A stretch of DNA of 64,000 nucleotides from Lingula anatina (lineage: Eukaryota; Brachiopoda; Lingulata; Lingulida; Lingulidae), in NCBI RefSeq assembly GCF_001039355.2, contig NW_019774836.1, forward strand, positions 285,584 through 349,583, given 5' to 3'. Positions 31,885-50,300 of the stretch are shown in pieces. Position numbers and translations under genes: made by a program. Under the pieces are notes generated by a model, which had not been told where the DNA came from, searched no databases, and saw nothing but the letters and a program-made list of their open reading frames with translations. Numbering within the stretch: the first letter of the stretch is position 1; every line of letters starts with the position of its first letter.

Positions 31885-34029
31885 TTTGATGACCTAGATC
31901 AATGTTAGCAGTCTGTGAGATGTGATTAATTTTCAGAGAAGTACTTGGTGTCAAACACATAAACTTGCCAGTTATAATAAGTGGCATATGAATTCGGGGG
32001 GGGGGGGACAATAGGGGTTCAGGACGGGGGGGGGGTGGATAGGTAAGCATACCATTGTCTGTAATATGCAAGGCACATGGATTAAAAAATGCTTTGTCTT
32101 GCTTAGCATGTTGAATTGCCTTTTTTTGGGGGGAGGAGGGGAGGAGGGGAGGAGGGGATACTCCTGAATCTAATGGAGAAAGGCATGTGATCCACTATGT
32201 CCCTGCTTGGATATGGCATTGGATATACACAGGGGTAGAGAAAGCAAAATACTTTGCTTCTACAGTATAAGCACCAAAAAGAAAAGAAAGAGAAAAAAAA
32301 ACAAGGGAAGCCAGGTAAGGGGAGTGGGAATGGTATGAAGTGTTTTGTGTGTTAAAGCCTTCTACATTAGCCATAGTATACAGTGCTAGTAGAAGGCTAA
32401 GATATTAAAAAGGAAACAGCTTTAAGCATATCACAGCTTTTATTAAAGTGTAATGCATTGATTGAATTTTTGACAAGAATAGGATAGCTAGTTTATAGTT
32501 TACAGACACAGGTGTTGGGCCTGTAGTTTTGGGGGTGGGGTGAGGGGGGGGGGGGGTGAACAAGCCAAACTTTTGACCGGAGAAACTTCACTCCAAGACA
32601 ATATTGGATCTAGGTTCTGTGCCATTTTTATATAAGTTGGGTCAAATAAAAGGGTCTGTTTTTTTTTTTCAGATAAAGCCTCTCCCCCCCTTGTGAATTT
32701 TTGTCTGAATAAAGTGCGTGACTGTTATGCATTTGATAATAATAATAATACTGCCATATGTAATATGGTGATAGCACTTATAATAATAATAATAATTAAA
32801 ATAATAATACATGAAAGTTCCAGATAATGCAATGAAGTTTTTAATGGTTAAAGGTGGCACATATTATTTGTCTGCCTCAGGATGATCAGACAGGGACATT
32901 TTTTCAATTTCATTATATTTTTATATTATACAAGTACATTAAGACAACATATTGCCCAACCAATTGTGAAGTAATTGTCTTCCCTTTCAAGAATAATGAG
33001 ACAAAAGGCACATAACACACAATAGAAGGTGGAAATTAATACTTTTCATGGTAGATTCAGCAATTTCCTCTTAATCAGCAACTTTAAAGTTATATCCTAT
33101 CAAAATTTATTGAGACAATTTTGATCTAAAAACTGGTTTTTCAGTTCATAATTTTAAAATTCAGTGGCCAGTGTTATTTGCTTCTCCATTAATTTAGAGT
33201 GATTCAAATTAGAAACTTGTATTTTATAAGTGGGTTTATATAATGTTATATTGTCTGTTGTTCTGAATATGGTGTAACCAACAGACTATGTGGGAGGTGG
33301 TGTAATTTCCATAATGCAGTCATAAGATTTTGCAATAAAAAAGGTACTTTAGTAATGCTTGTGTGAAAAAAATACATATGCAGTGGTGACGGGGGTATCG
33401 GACTGGTCTAATGTTATGGTCAGAATCACCAGGCAACAGTAAGATGGTGATAAAACAATTCTATGTTTTAGCTTTAATAATTTACACTTATTTAATTAAT
33501 GATTGGGTGCAATAATTGTAAGCAAATTTGATTATGTCAGCTACAATGCAATCTGTTCATATATATGAAAAATCCATATAATCATAAAATTAATGTTTCT
33601 GATAGATGTATACTTGTTGTTACACTGTCAGCTCTTTTAAAGGGATGATTTAAAATATATAAATGTTAAGCCCGAATTTTTTTTCCAAATTTATATAAAA
33701 TTAGTATTATATCAGAAATAAAATTTTAATACACTGTGAAATTTTTTGCATTTATTTTCAGCAAATGCAGAGAAATATCTCAACGGAAGGAACAAAAACT
33801 TAAGTCTTGATGATAAGTGGTTTATTCAACAAATTCTTTTTTTCTGTTTTCTAACAGGAAGAAATGGGGGAGCCTTAGTAACAGATTTCAACAGATTTTC
33901 TTTATGGTCATTTTCTGAAATCTCAGCTTCAAGGTCATTCACATTTAACCTTTAACCTCAATACTTCAGCAGACTGCAAGTAGATGCTTCAACACTAGTT
34001 ACATGCACAAAAAAAGGAAACCACACATG
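31885..34029. other. 3' flank of oxidase copy A
   Basis: No further gene is seen. G-rich runs occur near 31997, 32027, 32127 and 32545. The tail at 33700-33970 is almost identical to 40885-41150, more alike than the oxidase exons, yet its frame (33746-33955) shows no recognisable protein. Confidence 0.5.
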
Positions 34030-34030
34030 N
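34030..34030. other. Single N at the junction of the oxidase tandem units
   Basis: The N follows CACACATG, exactly where unit A stops matching unit B. In unit B the same CACACATG continues into TACTTTTCCACAATTACC. The gap therefore sits on the duplication breakpoint. Confidence 0.95.
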
Positions 34031-34532
34031 AAAAAAATTCAATGTCAAACACTGTTTTAATTTATTTCAGATTGCTTTTTATTTCATATGACTAAAACGG
34101 GAAAAATTTTTGGTCATTTTTCAGGCTTTGCTTTAGCATAACTTTGGACTCGGTGGTGATATTTGGTTTCTATTTTCAGTGTTTATCTTCACTTACACCA
34201 TTCTCTAACATAGTGATAAAAGAATTCTTTGATCATATGTATGTAATTTGTTAATTAGCAATATGTGGGAAAATCTGAAAAGTGCCCAGGATTGTAAAAA
34301 TGCCCATATTTAAAAAAATCTTCTGTTAATTATTGTAAAGTCTCATTAACTACATTCACCTCGGTGTTCAGCCATACTGCAGCTTTAAATACGAACCTGT
34401 TTAGCATGTAGTGCCAAAAACTGACTACTAGTAGGCAATAATATAAAATTAACTCAGCACTAAATTTGTACCATATTGTATAACATTCTGCAGGTCTTCC
34501 TAAATATGTGTTACTCCCTCTTTTTTTCAGCA

Positions 34533-37500
34533 ATGTCGTCATCCCCCAAGAACCAGAGAGTGGCGGTGGTTGGGGCTGGCATAATTGGCCTGTCTACAGC
34601 ATGGTGCCTGAAGGAACGCCATCCTGATCTCCCCGTTCACATCATAGCGGACAAGTTCTCCCCTTATACCGTCAGCGACATATCTGCTGGGTTCTGGCAG
34701 CCATACTTGCTGGGGGATACGCCCATGGGTTTGCAAGTGTGAGTGGTATTGTTTTGTATTGGTTGTTCACATGCTAACACACCTGCATCTGTGTTAATAA
34801 ACAAATATGATTAGATGTGAGAAAAAACACTAGTAGTTTATCGAAAATGTTGTGTACTAGTAAATTATCATTAAAATTAAAATCACTATTACTAAAATTA
34901 CAATTACTATTAAAATTAGTTAAGATATAAAAATGTTTATGTTTTTTTTAGAAAATGGAGCAAGGACACATTTGTCCATATGATGAAGGTCCATCGTATG
35001 GCAGACACGTCTGACGCAGGCGTCCAGATGATATCTGGTTATGTCACCTTCAAGGAAAGGGTAGAGGTATGGAAGAACTTATTAGTATAATATTCAGTAC
35101 TTTTTTGGAAGATTTGTGTACTATTTAGTCTTCTACTTTTTATTGTTGTAAATTGTTAATGCTTATCACATTTGAGTATAAAAGATAGAAGTACCTTTCA
35201 TTTTCACCCATAACAAATACTGTTCTACCATTTTTTTTTGTACAACACAAAGAAGTATCAAATCATTTCTCGCATGTTATGAAAACGCTTTTAAATTTGA
35301 TTAAGAAATTGGAAAGTTTTATTATTTCAGGATCCATACTGGAAAGATATCGTGCTTGGGTTCCGTCACATGACAGAGGAGGAAGTAGCTCAGTTTAAAG
35401 GACAGACGTAAGATGATCCCTTACAAACATGCACACATGCACATACATTTCTGAAGCATGCACACATACTGTATACTACATGCGTAAGCACGGTGCAATA
35501 CATATACATACACGTGAATTAAGTAAAACAAACCATTTTCTTTCTTACAAATGTTCATTAGTCTGTAACATATGATAAAATGACAATCGTGGAACAAAAC
35601 AAACAAAGATACATTGAATAAATTTAAAATTAATTTTATTCTGCAACATACATTGTACATTTTACACAGTGAAGTTGATAAAAATAAAAAAATTGTGTAT
35701 TTCAGACATGGATGGTTTTTCACAACATATGGTGCTGAAAGCAAGTATTACTTGCCTTGGATAATGAGAAAGTGAGTAATAACATTTTAGCAAGCATTTT
35801 CCATGGAGCTCTGAGGTGGTGTTATCTAGGCCTGTTTTCTCTGGAGATGAGGCTACCTGACTGAAAGTACTGATAATAACGGTGTTTCGGCTGATTATTA
35901 TTAGTTCAGTACATGTACAACCCTTTTCACATGCTGCTATGAAATTTATGGTTTTTCACCATTTTGATAGATTGACAACTTTTCATTAAGACCCTGGCTA
36001 TAATGAAGGGCGGATCCCCGTATAATTTCCTTGAATTGGCTATTTCTGATAGTGGAGCTACAAAATTTAAAAAAAGGAAAGAATTCGTAAAGAGAAAAGC
36101 CACCAGTTTAAAATGGCTGAAAATGATATATTATTACCATACTGAGTAAAGATGATAATTAAAAAAAAATTATTCCCAGGTTAAAAGATTTCCCAGATGT
36201 CAAAGTATTCAACAGAAAACTGAACAGCTTGTCTGAGGTGAGGTCTTAGTATATTTAGCATTTTATGATTTTTAATTGCACTAATGAAGTCTGAAATTAT
36301 TTTTAATGTGTATCCGTTATTTTAAAAGTAAAGGTTTTGATTTGTAATTTTATTCTAAACCCGGGTTTGTGTACAAGTTCAACTTTTTGGTTGTTTTGTA
36401 TTAATAATTTAAAACTTCTTTTATTAGATCATACAATATTATATTATATTATATTATATTATATTATATTATATTATATTATATTATATTATATTATATT
36501 ATATTATTTCAGTTTGCTAATTGCTTGTGTTCAGATGGTCTGAAATACATGATTACAAATTAAAACTCCATTTACAAAATACAATGTGCTTTGCAATTTT
36601 CGACCTCTACGGAGACATGTGCAATGTAGCAACTTTGGCTGTCAGGGTTTTAAAAAAGGGATGGCTTCAATATTGCACAACCCCAGATAAAGTACCAGTA
36701 AAATAATACTATTTATTTCTCTCTGTTATACAACTACTAGTAGTATTAATTTTGTATTGATTTGTTTATGTCTTGTTTTTACCTATGTTAGTTAGCTGGA
36801 GAGTATGACATTGTGGTCAACTGCAGTGGACTCGGAGCAAGAGAACTGGTGAATGACCATCAGGTTCAGCCAATCAGAGGACAGGTTATGAGGGTAGGTT
36901 GGGTGGATTTACCAATCAGAAATTAGTTTACAAAAATGATAATGCTTTTCGATGTTGATCACTTAAGAGTTGAGAATAAAATATTAAATGAAATTTATTG
37001 TAACTTAAATTTTAAGTCTAGCTGACCATTAGTTAAAACAGTTTCAGAACTCAGAAATCACAGCGTCACGAATTCTTTTGAGGGAAAATGATATTTAAGA
37101 AATTTAAAGAAAGATTACCTTGCATTTTATACTTTCAAACTTTCAGGTAAGAAAATATTTGACAAATTTTTCAGGTGAAAGCACCATGGATCAAGTATTT
37201 CTTCAACAACGAGGACCTCAGTGACATCTACCTGCTCCCAGTGTAAGATCTCTGGGAAATTTTAACGTTTTAAACAAAGAGTTCTAGTTATTATGGGTCA
37301 CTCCTGAAATTTGTGGACATGTTTTCTGTAAAAATTATAAAGGACTGTTTTTGTAGCCCTTAAAAAAATTAGAGGTTTCTGAGTGCTTAGTTACATGTAC
37401 ATGTTCTTAGAAACTGATCAGAAATTTTAAGAGAGAAAATTTCTCTTGTCAGTGATAAATATTTATGTGATATACCGGTACTTGACCATTTACTTGGAGA

Positions 37501-39042
37501 TTAAAAATTTTTTTTTTTTATTTAATGCATGTTTATATAAATAAAGGAAAGAAAGCAAGGACAAAGATGACGATTGATATAATGATGATGCCTTCATCTC
37601 ATTAGCCTACAGTGCATGCAGTAACAAATTTAAAGTCATTACATTTAACACAATCTGTCATGTTGGTCATATTGTAGAGTTGACAGCGTTGTAGTGGGCG
37701 GTACCCACCAGGTCAGCTCGTGGGATCTTCAGCCTAGTGAGGAAGACAAGAAACGCATCTGGGAAGGCGTCTGCAAGTTTATACCTAGCCTCAGGGTGGG
37801 TGAACAAATAGTTAGTAGAGATCAACTTCTGACTGTCTCCTCAAGCAGCTAGGGGATGATTAACTTGGAGGAGATGTGTCATCCAGTTGATTTGATTGCA
37901 TTCCACAAGAGTCCCAGCAGAGTTGGATGATTGGTGTTTTGATTGATTTATTCTGAATGCACCCTTTGAGTGTATACAGCCTATGAAATCCGTTTCTTGG
38001 TTAGATCATCAGAACTATTGGAATTTAATTTTTTTGGGTGTGTTTTTTTTTTTTTTTCAATTTAGATCAGAAATCTGATTTTTTCTTGGAATTTACCTTA
38101 GTTTGTATGATTATTATATATCTTTAATTGAACAGCTGTGATTTTATTCTCAATGACTTATTAATAAGTTTTAAATCTGATTTTAAACTAAATTTTAAGC
38201 TAATAAGTTTATACTGTAATCTGGTTTGCAGCACAAAGATTTTTTTTTTTCAAAAAAAAAAAAATTGTGATGGGATCATATTATTATGGCTTCTATGTAT
38301 CAGGAACAGTATTTCTAGTCGGATTGTTGTATTGGATTTGAAGAAAAAAAACAAGCTTGAACATAATTCTGTTTGATTTTTAGGGTGCAAAGATAGAGAA
38401 TGACTTTGTTGGTTTACGTCCCAGCAGGCCCAGTGTAAGACTAGAGCTGGAAGACGTGAACTCTTGGAAAGGGAAACTGACGGTACGTGATAATATAATT
38501 AGCGCTTAAACCAGACTTTCTGAGCACTGAAAGCCAAGCACAGGTTGTACATTATTACTAACAAAGCAAGAAAAAAATCATGAAAATTTCAGCAATTTAC
38601 CCTTAATCACAAACTTCAGGAAGGTGTTATCTAAAATGGCTGAGATGAACTCAACATCTTATTGGGTGCCTATAAGCTGAAAAAGTTAGTTTTTCTTTTT
38701 GGATAATAAGTAGTCTCAAACTCAGGGTGGACACTACAGTGATTTTTACACCATGTTAATTATGAGTCCAACAAACTTAAATGAACTTTTTTTAACTCTC
38801 TTTTTTTAATAAGATTTATTTATTTGTGTTACTATTGACTTGGCAAAGGTTATACACTCATTGTATATTTGTTTTATCTATACACTGCAGGTGAATTTAG
38901 TCTCATATTCTCTAAATTACAGATTGTGCATAATTACGGACACGGAGGAGCAGGCGTCACGCTCCACTGGGGATGTGCAGTGGGTGCGGCACAGTTGGTT
39001 GAGGATGCAATGAGGCGACTTGCACTGAAGTCAAAATATTGA
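34533..39042 (+). CDS. DDO: D-aspartate oxidase, copy B
   Basis: Ten coding exons match copy A one for one in length and phase: 34533-34738, 34952-35066, 35331-35407, 35706-35771, 36180-36237, 36792-36893, 37175-37242, 37678-37795, 38384-38482, 38923-39042; 342 aa with no breaks. The few protein differences from copy A include Thr/Asn near residue 7, Glu/Lys in VAQFxGQT, Thr/Ser in NCxGLG, Arg/His in VNDxQ, Gly-Arg to Trp-Lys in DVNSxxGKLT and Asp/Gly in AVxAAQ. FAD-binding and substrate residues are unchanged, and the protein also ends SKY. The duplicated unit brings no obvious promoter exon. It may use its own new promoter, share that of copy A, or be the other haplotype placed in tandem by the assembler. 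Confidence 0.9.
36427..36508. repeat. (ATATT)n microsatellite
   Basis: About sixteen pentamer units in intron 5 of oxidase copy B, absent at the matching position of copy A. Confidence 0.9.
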
Positions 39043-41211
39043 TTGGATGACCCAGATCAATGTTAGCCATCCTTGAGATGTGATTAATTTTCAGAGAAGT
39101 GCTTTGTGTCAAACACATAAACTTGCCAGTTATAATAAGTGGGATATGAATTCAGAGGGGGGAGGGGGGGGCAATGGGGGGTTCAGACTAGGGGTGGGGG
39201 GATAGGTAAGCATACCATTGTCTGTAATATGTGAGGCACATGGATTGAAGAAATGCTTTGTCTTGCTTATAGCATGTTGCATTGCTTTTTATGGGGGGAG
39301 GGGGGTAAGGGGGTACTCCTGAAGCTAATGGAGAAAGGCATGTAATCCACTATGTCCCTGCTTGGATATGGCATTGGATATGCACAGGGTTAGAGAAAGC
39401 AAAAAACTTTGCTTCTACAGTATTAGCACAAAAAAGAAAAGAAAGAGAAAAAAAAAACAAGGGAAGCCAGGTAAGGGGAGTGGGAATGGTATGAAGTGTT
39501 TTGTATGGTAAAGACTTCTACATTAGCCATAGTATACAGCACTAGTAGAAGGCTAAGATATTAAAAAGGAAACAGCTTTAAGCATATCACAGCTTTTATT
39601 AATGTGTAATGCATTGATTGAATTTTTGACAAGAATAGGATAGCTAGTTTATAGTTTACAGACACAGGTATCGGGCCTGTAGTTTTGGGGGTGGGGTGGG
39701 GGGTGGGGTGGGGGGTGGGGGGGCTTTGAACAAGCCAAACTTTTGACCGGAGAAACTTCACTCCTAGACAGTGTTGAATCTAGGTTCTGTGCCATTTTTT
39801 AAAAGTTGGGTCAAATATAGTTAGAAGACAAAGGGTCTGTTTTTTTTTTCAGATATGAATTTTTTCCGAATAAAGTGCGTGACTGTTATGCATTTTATAA
39901 TATTGATAATACTGCCATATGTAATATGGGGATAGCACTTATAATAATAATTATTATTATTTTTATTATAATAATGATGATAAGGAGGAAAACATGAAAG
40001 TTCCAGATAATGCAATGAGGTTTTTAATGGTTAGAGGTGGCACATATAATTTGACTGCCTCAGGATGATCAGTCAGGGACATTTTTTCAATTTCATCATA
40101 TTTTTATAAGTACATTAAGACAACATATTGCCCAATCAACTGTGAAGTAATTGTCTTCCCTTTCAAGAATAATGAGACAAAAGGCTCATAATACACAACA
40201 GAAGGTGGAAATTAATATACATTTTCATGGTAGATTAAGCAATTTCCTCTAATAATCAGCAACTTTAAAAGCTATATCCTATCAAAATTTATTGAGACAA
40301 TTTCGATCTAAAAACTGGTTTTTCAGTTCATAATTTTAAAATTCAGTGGCCAGTGTTATTTGCTTCTCCATTAATTTAGAGTGATTCAAATTAAAAACTT
40401 GTATTTCATACATGGGCTTATATATAGTGTTATATTGTCTGTGGTTCTGGATATGGTGTAACTAACAGACAATGTGGGAGATGGTGGAATTTCCATAATG
40501 CAGTCATAAGATTTTGCAATAAAAAAGGTACTTTAGTAATGCTTGTGTGAAAAAAAACATATGCAGTGGTGACGGGAGTATCGGACTGGTCTTATGTTAT
40601 GGTCAGAATCACCAGGCAACAGTAAGATGGTGATAAAACAATTCTATGTTTTAGCTTTAATAATTTACACTTATTTAATTAATGATTGGGTGCAATAATT
40701 GTAAGCAAATTTGATTATGTCAGCTACAAAGCAATCTGTGCATATATATGAAAATTCCATATAATCATAAAATTAATGTTTCTGATAGATGTATACTTGT
40801 TGTTACACTGTCAGCTCTTTTAAAGGGATGATTTAAAATATATAAATGTTAAGCCCGAATTTTTTTTCCAAATTTATATAAAATTAGTATTATATCAGAA
40901 ATAAAATTTTAATACACTGTGAAATTTTTTGCATTTATTTTCAGCAAATGCAGAGAAATATCTCAACGGAAGGAACAAAAACTTAAGTCTTGATGATAAG
41001 TGGTTTATTCAACATATTCTTTTTTTCTGTTTTCTAACAGGAAGAAATGGGGGAGCCTTAGTAACAGATTTCAACAGATTTTCTTTATGGTCATTTTCTG
41101 AAATCTCAGCTTCAAGGTCATTCACATTTAACCTTTAACCTCAATACTTCAGCAGACTGCAAGTAGATGCTTCAACACTAGTTACATGCACAAAAAAAGG
41201 AAACCACACAT
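39043..41211. other. 3' flank of oxidase copy B
   Basis: Counterpart of 31885-34029, with G-rich runs near 39156, 39200, 39295 and 39690. No gene is recognised. The frame at 40929-41138 is shared with copy A but has no domain-like content. Confidence 0.5.
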
Positions 41212-43200
<1,989 letters not shown>

Positions 43201-43201
43201 N
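43201..43201. other. Single N joining the two 1989-bp copies
   Basis: An assembly join: sequence ends ...TTATTTCTAA before the N and restarts GTACTTTTCC after it, exactly the ends of the repeated block. Confidence 0.95.
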
Positions 43202-46700
<3,499 letters not shown>

Positions 46701-47382
46701 TTTTGTCGTTATTGTCGTGAAGTGATAAAAAATTGGAAGTCACTGATGCCCTTTTATGTCTGTGACCTTGCAGCCGAGGTTGGAAGAGGTTTGTACACAT
46801 AGTTTCGATCTTTTTTAAGGACCACTTCTTATGAAGCGCATGTTTATAGTGAAATATTTTAATATGGAATGCAGTAAAAGATAAAATTACATTAACATTT
46901 GCAGTACATAGAGTTATAAAATGGTCAAATACCAATCAGAATTACTATACAACAAAGCTGTAAAAATGAGCTTTGTCTGTTTGTCGGCACGGAAGCGGAA
47001 ATTAGTTTCCCGACATGCAATGGGGTGCCGCGAAAGTTTACATAAGTGACCTACAGACACATGTGCGTTTGTTTACATCACAAAAAAGCAATCAGGTTGA
47101 TTGTTGGCATTTTGTGGTAAGTGAGCATTGTCACTTTCCTGAAAGTAACATTTCTGGTCTCAGTTAATACTGTTCATATGCGTAAATATAGGACTAAAGC
47201 AGACTATACTAAGCTAGGTCACTATCAATGATGGGTAAGATTGTACTTAAAATTAAACCCAAACATACAATGATGCATTGCCTTTTTGTGTAAGCACCTT
47301 TTCTTTTATTTCTCCCTCTGTTGTAGATCTATTATCTGATGCATTGCATTCTTTTTATTACCCTTATTTTACTTTAGTAGTC
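46701..47382. promoter_or_regulatory. Shared head-to-head promoter region of TPI1 and DDB2
   Basis: The two start codons face away from each other across 682 bp. A DDB2 5' non-coding exon appears to end at about 47115 (TTGGCATTTTGTG before GTAAGTGAGC) and to rejoin at about 47327 after TCTCCCTCTGTTGTAG, leaving under about 400 bp as the true shared promoter. No canonical TATA box is placed well for either gene. Confidence 0.5.
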
Positions 47383-50300
47383 ATGTCTTCTAAGTCAACC
47401 TCAAAAGGAAAAAGGAAAAGAAAACAAGATGGACCTGACCCCTGTCCACCCTCAACTGGTCATCAGTCCAGCAGCCGAACTAGGACGCTGCGCCAAAGGA
47501 AGGACATCGACTATAATGAAAACATCTCAACCACCAAAGTGCAAGCAATCAGTGAAACAAATATTGGAGAAACTGTGCACATTTTGAAGACTGAAAAAGT
47601 TAGAAAAGTTGAAGAAAATACTTCAAAGAAAAAAGAGAGAAAGAGCAAAAACTCCTCAACAGTGAAAGATGAGAAGTTGAAAGTTACAAATCAAACAGAG
47701 ACTGCTGCAGAGATAGACAGAAAAAGATGTATGAAATCTTCAGATGAGGATCAGATTCAAAACAATCAAGAAAAACATCTGCTTGATCAATCTGATCAAT
47801 TGCAAAATAAACTAGAATCAGATTATATTTCACCCACGTTGATGCCATTTTCCCCAAACTTCAATGAGAGGACTAAATTTCCACTTTTTCAGCCATCAGT
47901 CCCTCATTTTACAAATACAAATAACTTTATCAACCACATTCTACAAAGGTCCTTGGGAAATAATTCATCAGTGAAAAAGGTACATAATAAATCCAAGAAA
48001 AAGATTATAAATGCATGCATTCTTTGCGTTTTGTCACTTGGACATAGAAATAATAATAATAATAGTTATAGTAATTGATCTAATAATGCCAAAAATGATT
48101 TCCCAAAACTGATAATAATTAATTGGTTAAAAAAATGACTAAAACCATTTTGACTTCTGTAGCCAAAATATATTTTAGGAAATGAATTTTTGTCATGTTT
48201 GACAAGTGACAAGAAAAGTTTTTGATATAGAAAAATCCATAGAAAACTTAAATATAAAGTAAAGAAATAATCATAAATTTTCAGAGTGTACATCAGCAGA
48301 TCATTGACAGGGTGACTGATCTGGAACTTTACCGCACAGGAAGTCCATTTGAACGCCGTGTGACCGCCATTGAGTGGCATCCATCATGGCCGCACATCGT
48401 AGCTGTTGGAGACAAAGGGGGAGAGATTATTCTGTGGGATATTAACAATGTCAGCAATGATTATTTCATACCAGGAGTAAGTGTATAGGGCTTATTAAAA
48501 TGGGTCACATTTCTTAAGTGAATGAAGTTTGATCATGCCTATTTTATATATTTACAGACAACCTGTCAGTGAAAACAAATATTGACGAAATTAGTTACAG
48601 ACAACCTCAGTTTTTAAACAGAAATATTGACAAAAAGGCACTTTGAACCTCTGAGAGGCCAGCCTTAGACTGCTCTGAACAAAATTATTAAAAAATATTG
48701 AAAAAATATAAGGAATAATTTGACCTTGCAATATTACAATACTTATATACAAGTTAATTTGATAAATACATAATTTTTTCTCTTAGATGGGTCCTGGAGG
48801 GTCCATCCAGGCAATGAAGTTCTGGCCGCGTGACGACAGACGTGTGGTCACAGCCTCCATTGACGGCACTGTCACCTTGCAGGACTTTGAGGGAAAACAC
48901 AGACAGATAATACTGGACACCATGAACTGTCATGAGTAAGTGGGGGAGGTTGACCTTATTGTACATCATGAGTATGAGTAAGTGATTTTTTCTCATGGGA
49001 CTGTCATGAGTAAAGGAGATTGTCCTTATTGAACTTCATGAGTAAGCGAGGTTGTCCTTATTGTATATTATGAGTAGGGGAGGTTGACCTTATTGAGCAT
49101 AATGAGTAACGTTGGGGGGGGGGGGATTGTCTTTATGAGACTGTCATGAGTAAGTGATCCATGATGTTTTGGTTGACCTTTTGAACAGTCATGAGAAAGG
49201 TTGAATGACCTTTTTGAACTGGCCAGTAAGGAAGAATTTGCTTTATTTTCTTCGAAGCAGAGTTAAAATTGCCTTCCATTTTTGATCTTATTGGCCTTAT
49301 ATCAATGGTAGCCATTAGAATGCAATAAGTACACTTAGAAAAAAAAATATTTGCATGTCAAAATTTGTGACAATTGTTTTCAAGTATTTTCCACAAAATG
49401 TTGTTTTAGGAGTTATTTGAATTATTTGATGTAAATGATGTAATGTGTTTTTGCAGCTTCTGGTACTGTAGCTTAGACGTAAACAAGAGAAGAAGTTTGT
49501 TAGTAGCAGGAGAGAATAGTGGAAAACTGGCCTTGACTTCACTGGAAGGGAAAAAGGTCAGTTTGGAATAAAACATTATTTAGTTTTTGAATGTGTGGTA
49601 TATTCACTCTCTTTTTCAGTTTTACAGTAACATTGGTCAGATCTCTAAAGATCATTTGCTCAGGTGTATCCTTCCCCCCCCCCACCCCTCCCCCAAGTTG
49701 AACCTAGCCTCTGTGTGGAGGTGCTTCAGAATTTTAAGCTCATATTTATATACCCATCTTTCATTTTTCTAAAATACACATATCTTTTTTTTTTTATGGC
49801 CCAGGTGTTTGAGGCTCGTCTTCACAAGGGTAAGATCACGCACTGTGAGTTCAGCCCACGAGAGGACTGGCTGCTGTGTACTGCCTCCATAGACCACACT
49901 GTACAGTTCTGGGACCTGAGGATGCTCAAAGACAGAAAGAGCACTTTGCAGACAATAAACCATGAGAAGGGGGTTAATTCTGGTAAGAAAAGTTTTCATG
50001 GCCTGCTTCAGTGTGAAAGGGGCTTTGTACAGTTGTTGATAGAAATGCAGCACTGTACAAGTAATGAGCTTTTCTTTTTGTATATTATTATAATCATTGT
50101 TATTTGTATTATAAATTTAGACTGTTGAAGTGTTAAGAACTGCTCATTATAGCATGGTACTGCACGAGCTCAGTAAAACATTATAATGTATAATTATTAT
50201 TATTATTTCTCACATACGAAAAAAAAAAGAAAATTAAAAAAAAAATTCAGTTCTCAAAAAGATAATAATAGTTTTTAGATTTGTGCTATTTTTCATAAAT

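Larger units (their letters stand above)
26893..34029 (+). repeat. Tandem duplication unit A (about 7.1 kb, D-aspartate oxidase A)
   Basis: Homologous to 34306-41211 from the phrase ATATTTAAAAAAATCTTCT through the gene and about 2.1 kb of 3' flank to CACACATG before the N at 34030. Exons differ by a few percent and introns carry indels. One about 150-bp insertion at about 28070-28215 is present only here. Confidence 0.9.
34306..41211 (+). repeat. Tandem duplication unit B (about 6.9 kb, D-aspartate oxidase B)
   Basis: Homologous to 26893-34029. Its left end starts inside the first intron of copy A, so the copy A upstream region and candidate 5' exon are not included. The right end runs into the triosephosphate isomerase 3' region. 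Confidence 0.9.

Noticed and set aside
33746-33955. 69-codon frame conserved in both oxidase 3' flanks (also 40929-41138)
   Set aside because: The whole flank is duplicated, so conservation is expected, and the translation shows no domain or exon-like borders beyond one possible acceptor.
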